From NCBI RefSeq assembly GCF_016653355.1, contig NZ_NHSK01000051.1, positions 1-64,000 on the forward strand: a stretch of DNA of 64,000 bases. Reading direction: 5' to 3'. Of the stretch, positions 58,132 through 64,000 are shown piece after piece. Every line of letters starts with the position of its first letter. Within the stretch, counting starts at the first letter, position 1. This stretch comes from Rhodoplanes elegans (GTDB lineage: Bacteria; Pseudomonadota; Alphaproteobacteria; Rhizobiales; Xanthobacteraceae). Position numbers and translations under genes: made by a program. The notes below the pieces were generated by a model. It was not told where the DNA came from, did no database searches, and worked only from the letters and a program-made list of their open reading frames with translations.

Positions 58132-60006
58132 ATGCGACTCACGATCAAGCTGAAGCTCGCTCTCGCCTTCGCGACCATCATCGTCTTGTCCGGCGTCACG
58201 GCCTGGCTCGGTATCTCCAATCTCGCTTCCCTCGACCAGACGCTGCAGCGCATGGTCGACGGGCCGATGCAGCGTATGCAGTTCTCGCTCGAGCTGAATG
58301 GTGAGCTGTTGACGCTGGTGCGGGCAGAGAAGAACCTCATCACGGCGTCATCGAAGGAAGAGACGGACCGGTTCGAGACCGAGATGGCCGCGATCCGTCA
58401 GTCGATCGGCGCGGCGCTCGAGAAGGGCGAGGCGTCAGCGGCGGCCGAACGTCGCCCGCTCTGGGTTTCGGGACGAACCGCGTTTCAACAGTACACGCTT
58501 GTTCAGGACAAGATTCGCGAGGCGATGCGACGCGGCGAGCAGAATGAGGCTCGTACACTCTCCGGCACGGTCGCGCGTCAGCACGTCGGCGACGTTCAGA
58601 AGCATCTCCGGTCCATTATCGATGCGAACCAGAAGATCCTCGCGCAGGCCAAGGTCAACGCGGCCGAGCAGTACGAGGGCGCCCGCACGATGCTGATCGG
58701 CCTCGTCGCCTTCGCGCTCGTGACCGCGGTCGGCACCGCGGTGTTCATGGCGCTGTCGATCAGCCGTGGTCTCGCCAAGGCCGGCACGCTCGCTCAGGCA
58801 GTCGCGATCGGCGATCTGAGCCAGGAGATCGAGGTCAAGTCGAACGACGAGATCAAGGACCTGGTCGACTCGCTCAACCAGATGACGGGCAACCTGCGCA
58901 CCAACGCCCAGGTCGCCGACACGATCGCCAACGGCGACCTCACCGTGCGGGTGGAGCGCTTCTCCGACAAGGACACGCTCGGAATCGCGCTGGAGCGAAT
59001 GGTCACGAAGCTGCGCCAGGTGGTGGCTGAGTCGCTCTCCGCCGCCGACAATGTGTCGGCCGGCAGCCAGGAGCTGTCATCGAGCTCGGAAGAGCTGTCG
59101 CAGGGCGCGACCGAGCAGGCCGCCTCGGCCGAGGAGGCATCGTCCTCGATGGAGGAGATGGCCTCCAACATCAAGCAGAACGCCGACAACGCGACGCAGA
59201 CCGAGAAGATCGCCCGCCAGTCCTCCGAGGATGCCGAGAAGAGCGGCGAGGCGGTCGGCCGGGCCGTCGAGGCGATGCGCACCATCGCCGAGAAGATCAC
59301 CATCGTGCAGGAGATCGCCCGCCAGACCGACCTGCTCGCGCTCAACGCGGCCGTCGAGGCGGCGCGCGCCGGCGAGCACGGCAAGGGTTTTGCCGTCGTC
59401 GCGTCGGAGGTGAGGAAGCTCGCCGAGCGCAGCCAGACCGCGGCGGCTGAGATCGGGACGCTGTCGTCGCAGACCGTCAAGGCGGCGCAGGAAGCTGGCG
59501 AGATGCTCACGCGCCTCGTGCCGGACATCCGCAAGACCGCCGAGCTGGTGTCGGAGATCAGCGCGGCGTGCCGCGAGCAGGACATCGGCGCCGAGCAGAT
59601 CAATCAGGCGATCCAGCAGCTCGACAAGGTGACGCAGCAGAACGCCTCGGCGTCGGAAGAGATGTCGGCGACCTCGGAGGAGCTCGCCGCGCAGGCCGAG
59701 CAGCTGCAGACCAGCATCGCCTATTTCCGCACCGACGACAGCGCCGCGGCCGCGCCCGTCGCGGCGCGCCGTCCGGCGCCGGGTCGGGCGATGGCCGGCA
59801 AGGCTCTGACCAAGACGGCTGCATCGGAGGCGCCGGCGCGCGCGGCCGCGCGTCCGGCCGCGGGCGGCGCCAACAAGCTCGTCGAGCAGGTGCGGCAGGC
59901 CTACGCCCAGCCGCAGGCCAAAACCCAGACGCGCGGCGGCTTCAAGCTCGATCTCTCGGCCGGCGGCCCGGACGCGCACGACGCGCAGTTCGAGCGCGCG
60001 AGCTGA
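58132..60006 (+). CDS. Methyl-accepting chemotaxis protein 2 (two HAMP-like units)
   Basis: 624 aa. Same layout as receptor 1 with a related but distinct sensor ([20 protein letters not shown]). After TM2 there are two HAMP-like units, the added one starting at the ATG at 58882 and repeating after exactly 39 codons. The signalling domain is nearly identical to the others, and the end is [15 protein letters not shown] duplicate of receptor 1 or 3. Confidence 0.9.
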   Translation: MRLTIKLKLALAFATIIVLSGVTAWLGISNLASLDQTLQRMVDGPMQRMQFSLELNGELLTLVRAEKNLITASSKEETDRFETEMAAIRQSIGAALEKGEASAAAERRPLWVSGRTAFQQYTLVQDKIREAMRRGEQNEARTLSGTVARQHVGDVQKHLRSIIDANQKILAQAKVNAAEQYEGARTMLIGLVAFALVTAVGTAVFMALSISRGLAKAGTLAQAVAIGDLSQEIEVKSNDEIKDLVDSLNQMTGNLRTNAQVADTIANGDLTVRVERFSDKDTLGIALERMVTKLRQVVAESLSAADNVSAGSQELSSSSEELSQGATEQAASAEEASSSMEEMASNIKQNADNATQTEKIARQSSEDAEKSGEAVGRAVEAMRTIAEKITIVQEIARQTDLLALNAAVEAARAGEHGKGFAVVASEVRKLAERSQTAAAEIGTLSSQTVKAAQEAGEMLTRLVPDIRKTAELVSEISAACREQDIGAEQINQAIQQLDKVTQQNASASEEMSATSEELAAQAEQLQTSIAYFRTDDSAAAAPVAARRPAPGRAMAGKALTKTAASEAPARAAARPAAGGANKLVEQVRQAYAQPQAKTQTRGGFKLDLSAGGPDAHDAQFERAS

Positions 60007-60129
60007 CACACACCTTCGGCGCCGCGGGGGCGGCGGGTTCGCCCCCGCTCCCCGCGGTGCCGCCACCCCCGCTCCGGCGGGTCATCGCCCGACAGCCCGA
60101 TCCGTCACGACCGCCCCGGCAGGTAACCC

Positions 60130-62115
60130 ATGCGACTCACGATCAAGCTGAAGCTCGCGCTCGCCTTCGCGACCATCATCGTCCTGTCCGGCGTTACGGC
60201 CTGGCTCGGAATCACCAATCTCGCATCGATGGACGCGACGCTCGAGCGGGTCACCGAAGGACCCGTCAAGCGCATGCAGATGTCACTCGAGCTGAACAAC
60301 AACCTGTTGTTGTTGGTCCGCGCCGAGAAGAACCTGGTCATGGCCGCGAGCAAGGACCAGGCGCAGGCCTACGACGCCGAGATCGCCAAGGATCGCCAGC
60401 TCCTGATCTCCCGGATCGAGAAGGCGGACGAGACCGCGACCGCACAGAACAAGCCATTGTGGGTCGCGATACGCTCGGCGATGCAGCAGCTCGCCACCAT
60501 TCAGGACCGTCTGCGCGAGCACATTCGCCAGGGCGATGTCGAGCACGCCCGCGAGCTGTCGACCGGGCAGGGCCGCCAGGCCGTGGCCGAGATGCAGAAG
60601 AACCTCAACACGGTCGTCGAGATCAACCAGCGTCGCCTCGAGGAGGTCAAGCAGGCCGCCAAGCAGGACTACGAAAGCGCCCGGACCCTGATGCTCGCGG
60701 TCGTCGCGGCCGCGATTCTGATCGCCGCCGGCATCGCGGTCTGGATGGCGCTGTCGATCAGCCGCGGTCTCGCCAAGGCCGGCGAGTTGGCTCAAGCCGT
60801 GGCGCTCGGCGACCTCGATCAGACGGTCGTCGTGAAGTCGAACGACGAGATCAAGGATCTGGTCGATTCGCTCAGTCGGATGACCACCAATCTGCGTGCC
60901 ACCGCGGCGATCGCCGACAAGATCGCCGAGGGCGACCTGAACGTCGCGTTCAAGCGGCTCTCCGACAAGGACGCGCTCGGCATCGCCTTCGAGCGCATGA
61001 CCGCCAATCTGCGCACCAATGCCGAGGTGGCGGACATGATCGCCGGTGGCGACCTGACCGTGCAGGTGCGGCGCTTCTCGGATCGCGACATGCTCGGCAT
61101 CGCGCTCGAGCAGATGGTGGAGAAGCTGCGCCAGGTGGTCGCCGAGGCGCTGACGGCCGCCGACAACGTCTCCTCGGGCAGCCAGGAGCTGTCGTCGAGC
61201 TCGGAGGAGCTGTCGCAGGGCGCGACCGAACAAGCGGCCTCGGCCGAGGAGGCGTCCTCCTCGATGGAGGAGATGGCGGCGAACATCAAGCAGAATGCCG
61301 ACAATGCGACCCAGACCGAGACGATCGCCCGCAAGTCGGCGGCCGACGCCGAGTCGAGCGGCGACGCCGTCGCCCGCGCCGTCGAGGCGATGCGCACCAT
61401 CGCCGAGAAGATCACGATCGTGCAGGAGATCGCGCGGCAGACCGACCTGCTCGCCCTCAACGCTGCCGTCGAGGCGGCGCGCGCCGGCGAGCACGGCAAG
61501 GGCTTCGCGGTCGTGGCCTCGGAGGTGCGCAAGCTCGCCGAGCGCAGCCAGACCGCGGCGGCCGAGATCGGCACGCTGTCGTCGCAGACCGTCAAGGCCG
61601 CTCAGGAGGCCGGCGAGATGCTCACGCGACTCGTCCCGGATATCCGGCGGACGGCCGAGCTCGTCTCCGAGATCAGCGCGGCCTGCCGCGAGCAGGATAT
61701 CGGCGCGGAGCAGATCAACCAGGCGATCCAGCAACTCGACAAGGTGACGCAGCAGAACGCCTCGGCCTCCGAAGAGATGTCGGCGACCTCGGAGGAGCTC
61801 GCGGCCCAGGCCGAGCAGCTGCAGTCCAGCATCGCGTACTTCCGCACCGACGAGAGCGGGGTGGCGTCCGCCACGGCGCGTCGTCCTGCGGCAGGCCGGT
61901 CGCCGGTCGGCAAGGCGTCGGCCAAGGCGGTGGCGGCCGAGCCCGCGGTGCGCGCTGCGCGTCCGGCCGCGGGCGGCGCCAACAAGCTCGTCGATCAGGT
62001 GCGGGCCGCCTACGCCCAGCCGCAGGCCAAGACCCAGACGCGCGGCGGCTACAAGCTCGACCTCTCGTCGGGCGGGCCGGACGCGCACGATGCGCAGTTC
62101 GAGCGCGCGAGCTGA
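60130..62115 (+). CDS. Methyl-accepting chemotaxis protein 3 (three HAMP-like units)
   Basis: 661 aa. A four-helix sensor ([20 protein letters not shown]) and TM2 are followed by three HAMP-like units; starts of the repeating block fall at 60880, 60997 and 61114, each 117 bases apart. The hairpin tip [20 protein letters not shown] and tail [14 protein letters not shown] are shared with its paralogues. It lies 123 bases after receptor 2. Confidence 0.9.
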   Translation: MRLTIKLKLALAFATIIVLSGVTAWLGITNLASMDATLERVTEGPVKRMQMSLELNNNLLLLVRAEKNLVMAASKDQAQAYDAEIAKDRQLLISRIEKADETATAQNKPLWVAIRSAMQQLATIQDRLREHIRQGDVEHARELSTGQGRQAVAEMQKNLNTVVEINQRRLEEVKQAAKQDYESARTLMLAVVAAAILIAAGIAVWMALSISRGLAKAGELAQAVALGDLDQTVVVKSNDEIKDLVDSLSRMTTNLRATAAIADKIAEGDLNVAFKRLSDKDALGIAFERMTANLRTNAEVADMIAGGDLTVQVRRFSDRDMLGIALEQMVEKLRQVVAEALTAADNVSSGSQELSSSSEELSQGATEQAASAEEASSSMEEMAANIKQNADNATQTETIARKSAADAESSGDAVARAVEAMRTIAEKITIVQEIARQTDLLALNAAVEAARAGEHGKGFAVVASEVRKLAERSQTAAAEIGTLSSQTVKAAQEAGEMLTRLVPDIRRTAELVSEISAACREQDIGAEQINQAIQQLDKVTQQNASASEEMSATSEELAAQAEQLQSSIAYFRTDESGVASATARRPAAGRSPVGKASAKAVAAEPAVRAARPAAGGANKLVDQVRAAYAQPQAKTQTRGGYKLDLSSGGPDAHDAQFERAS

Positions 62116-62129
62116 GGCGGGCCGGGATC

Positions 62130-63035
62130 GTGAGCCGAGCACTCGCCAAGGCGTCCGCCGACGCTGGTACAGGAGCCGCCGAGCCGAGCTGGGTCGACGG
62201 CCACGACCGGCTGGGCGCGCGGGACTTCCAGCGCCTCGCCGCCTTCATCCACGACTACAGCGGCATCAAGGTGCCGCCTTCGAAGTCGACCATGATCGAG
62301 GGGCGGCTGCGCAAGCGCGTCCGCGCCCTCGGCATGCGCAGCCTCGACGAGTACTGCAAGTATCTCTTCAACGATCAGGGACTGGCCGCCGAGGAGGTCC
62401 ATCTGATCGACGTGGTCACCACCAACAAGACCGAGTTCTTCCGCGAGCCGGAGCATTTCCGCATCCTAACGGACAGCGTCCTGCCGCAGATCGCCGCCGA
62501 GCGGCGGATCTCGGTGCGCTCGCCCGTAAAGGTGTGGAGCGCCGCCGCGTCGACGGGCGCGGAGGCCTACACGATCGCCATGGTCCTCGCCGAGCAGCAG
62601 CGCCGCACGCCCGAGTTGTCCGGCGTCGTCTACGCGACTGACATCTGCACCGAGGTTCTCGGCACCGCCCAGGGCGGCATCTTCCCGGTGGAGATGGTGA
62701 CGCCGGTGCCGCCCGAGATGCGAACCCGCTACGTGATGCGGGCGAAGGATCGGTCGTCGCGGCTCGTGCGGATGGTGCCGGAGCTGCGCGCCATGGTGCA
62801 GTTCGGCCGCCTCAACCTGATGGACGCGAGCTACGCGATGGAGCGCGACCTCGACATCGTGTTCTGCCGCAACGTTCTCATCTATTTCGACAAGCCGACG
62901 CAACTCGCGGTGCTGCGCCGGCTCTGCGATCATCTTCGGCCGGGAGGCTGGCTGTTCCTCGGCCATTCCGAGACGCTGTCGGGCTTTGACCTGCCGGTAC
63001 GGCCGGCCGGCACGGCCGTCTATCGTCGGAGCTGA
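62130..63035 (+). CDS. cheR: Chemotaxis methyltransferase CheR
   Basis: 301 aa from GTG at 62130. The N-terminal CheR helical domain (FQRLAAFIHDYSGIKVPPSK, MIEGRLRKRVRALG) precedes the methyltransferase core: VTTNKTEFFREPEHF, VWSAAASTGAEAYTIAM for S-adenosylmethionine, and DIVFCRNVLIYFDKPTQ. It methylates receptor glutamates. No tetratricopeptide or extra module. Confidence 0.93.
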   Translation: MSRALAKASADAGTGAAEPSWVDGHDRLGARDFQRLAAFIHDYSGIKVPPSKSTMIEGRLRKRVRALGMRSLDEYCKYLFNDQGLAAEEVHLIDVVTTNKTEFFREPEHFRILTDSVLPQIAAERRISVRSPVKVWSAAASTGAEAYTIAMVLAEQQRRTPELSGVVYATDICTEVLGTAQGGIFPVEMVTPVPPEMRTRYVMRAKDRSSRLVRMVPELRAMVQFGRLNLMDASYAMERDLDIVFCRNVLIYFDKPTQLAVLRRLCDHLRPGGWLFLGHSETLSGFDLPVRPAGTAVYRRS

Positions 63036-63038
63036 GCC

Positions 63039-64000
63039 ATGGCGGCACCGGTCCGGGTCCTGGTCGTCGACGACTCCGCCTCGGTGCGGCAGACGCTGGC
63101 CGGCATCCTGGCCGAGGATCCGGACATCGAGGTGATCGGGACGGCGTCCGATCCGTTTGTGGCCGCGAAGCGGATCCAGTCCGAGGTGCCGGACGTGATC
63201 ACGCTCGACGTCGAGATGCCCCGCATGGACGGCATCACGTTCCTGCGCAAGCTGATGAGCCAGCGTCCGGTGCCCGTGGTGATGTGCTCGTCGCTCACCG
63301 AGGCCGGCTCCGAGACGCTGGTCCAGGCGCTGGAGGCCGGCGCCGTCGACGTCATCCAGAAGCCCCGGATGGGCGTCACCCAGTTCCTGATCGAGTCGCG
63401 GCTGCGCATCTGCGACGCCGTCAAGGCGGCGGCGCGCGCACGGCTGCACTGCTTGCCGCGGCGATCGACGCTCGCGGTTCAGAAGAAGCTGACCGCCGAC
63501 GTGATGCTGGCGCCGCCGCGCGCCAGCCAGGCCATGGCGCGCACCACCGAGACCGTGATCTGCATCTGCGCTTCGACGGGCGGCACCGAGTCGCTGCGCG
63601 CCGTGCTCGAGGTGCTGCCGGCCGACTGCCCACCGATCCTGATCGTCCAGCACATGCCGGAGATGTTCACGGCCGCCTTCGCGCGCCGTCTGAACGGCCT
63701 GTGCGCCGTCGAGGTCAAGGAGGCCGCCGATGGCGACACGGCGCTGCGCGGCCGCGTGCTGATCGCACCGGGCGATCGTCACATGATGCTCCAGCGCAGC
63801 GGCGCGCGCTATTACGTCGGCATCAAGAACGGGCCGCTCGTGTCGCGTCACCGGCCGTCGGTCGACGTGCTGTTCCGCTCGGCCGCGCGCTACGCGGGGG
63901 CGAACGCGGTCGGCATCATCATGACCGGGATGGGCGACGACGGCGCCCGCGGGCTCCTCGAGATGAAGCAGGCCGGCGCCCACACGGTCGCCCAGGACGA
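63039..64000 (+). CDS. cheB: Chemotaxis methylesterase CheB, C-terminus outside window
   Basis: About 320 codons visible from ATG at 63039. Receiver domain with D57 ([11 protein letters not shown]) and K in QKPRM. The esterase domain has the catalytic Ser in CASTGGTES, His in VQHMPEMF and Asp in [11 protein letters not shown]. It removes methyl groups and deamidates receptors when phosphorylated by CheA. Only the last few dozen residues are cut off. Confidence 0.92.
   Translation, partial: MAAPVRVLVVDDSASVRQTLAGILAEDPDIEVIGTASDPFVAAKRIQSEVPDVITLDVEMPRMDGITFLRKLMSQRPVPVVMCSSLTEAGSETLVQALEAGAVDVIQKPRMGVTQFLIESRLRICDAVKAAARARLHCLPRRSTLAVQKKLTADVMLAPPRASQAMARTTETVICICASTGGTESLRAVLEVLPADCPPILIVQHMPEMFTAAFARRLNGLCAVEVKEAADGDTALRGRVLIAPGDRHMMLQRSGARYYVGIKNGPLVSRHRPSVDVLFRSAARYAGANAVGIIMTGMGDDGARGLLEMKQAGAHTVAQD

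Noticed and set aside
59568-62100. Second long plus frame overlapping MCP2 and MCP3
   Set aside because: An out-of-frame shadow of the receptors that only becomes real where it enters the cheR frame at 62130.
1-64000. CRISPR array, tRNA or rRNA genes
   Set aside because: No regularly spaced direct repeats and no cloverleaf or rRNA segments were found on reading both strands.

Overview
The window is high-GC, densely coded DNA from an alphaproteobacterium, most likely of the Hyphomicrobiales (Rhizobiales). The evidence is the assimilatory nitrate operon with NasS/NasT control, GcrA-type sequence, rhizobial-style intergenic palindromes and a chemotaxis operon of alphaproteobacterial layout. No tRNA, rRNA or CRISPR array was seen.

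Region 1 (1 to about 28.85 kb) is the early and middle part of a Mu-like transposable prophage, almost all on the minus strand. From right to left it holds putative transposase-binding repeats, two small membrane-protein genes and an S24-type repressor (plus strand), operators, a Ner-like regulator, short early genes, a ParB-like protein, the DDE transposase (MuA-like) and its AAA+ partner (MuB-like). Next come GemA, a DnaA domain IV protein, a GcrA-like protein, a nuclease and the Mor activator. A GH19 endolysin, overlapping spanins, terminase, portal, head morphogenesis, protease/scaffold, decoration and major capsid genes follow, and the baseplate gene gpV runs off the left edge. Nearly every stop codon overlaps the next start (ATGA or GTGA), which indicates long translationally coupled transcripts.

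Region 2 (about 28.96 to 37.7 kb) is host DNA. It has a Spinster-type MFS transporter, then a run of plus-strand genes: a Pls/PosA-type single-module NRPS with a membrane C-terminal half, a polyamine-type GNAT acetyltransferase, a Sfp/EntD-type phosphopantetheinyl transferase and an acetylpolyamine amidohydrolase, closed by a hairpin terminator. I read it as a biosynthetic cassette for a cationic or polyamine-containing small molecule or polymer. This is the best candidate for an undescribed system in the window.

Region 3 (about 38.3 to 52.1 kb) is nitrate assimilation: nasT, nasS, a sigma-54 promoter, a leader with an ANTAR-type hairpin that overlaps an intrinsic terminator, nrtA, nrtB, nrtC, an FAD/NAD(P) reductase, nirA, a CysJ-like reductase, nasA and cysG. 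The nasA product appears to lack about 110 to 120 residues of the molybdopterin-binding core, in frame.

Region 4 (52.4 to 64 kb) is a chemotaxis operon: STAS protein, CheY, CheA, CheW, MCP, CheW, MCP, MCP, CheR and CheB (cut by the right edge). The three receptors carry one, two and three HAMP-like units of exact 39-residue period, and share one C-terminal tail peptide.
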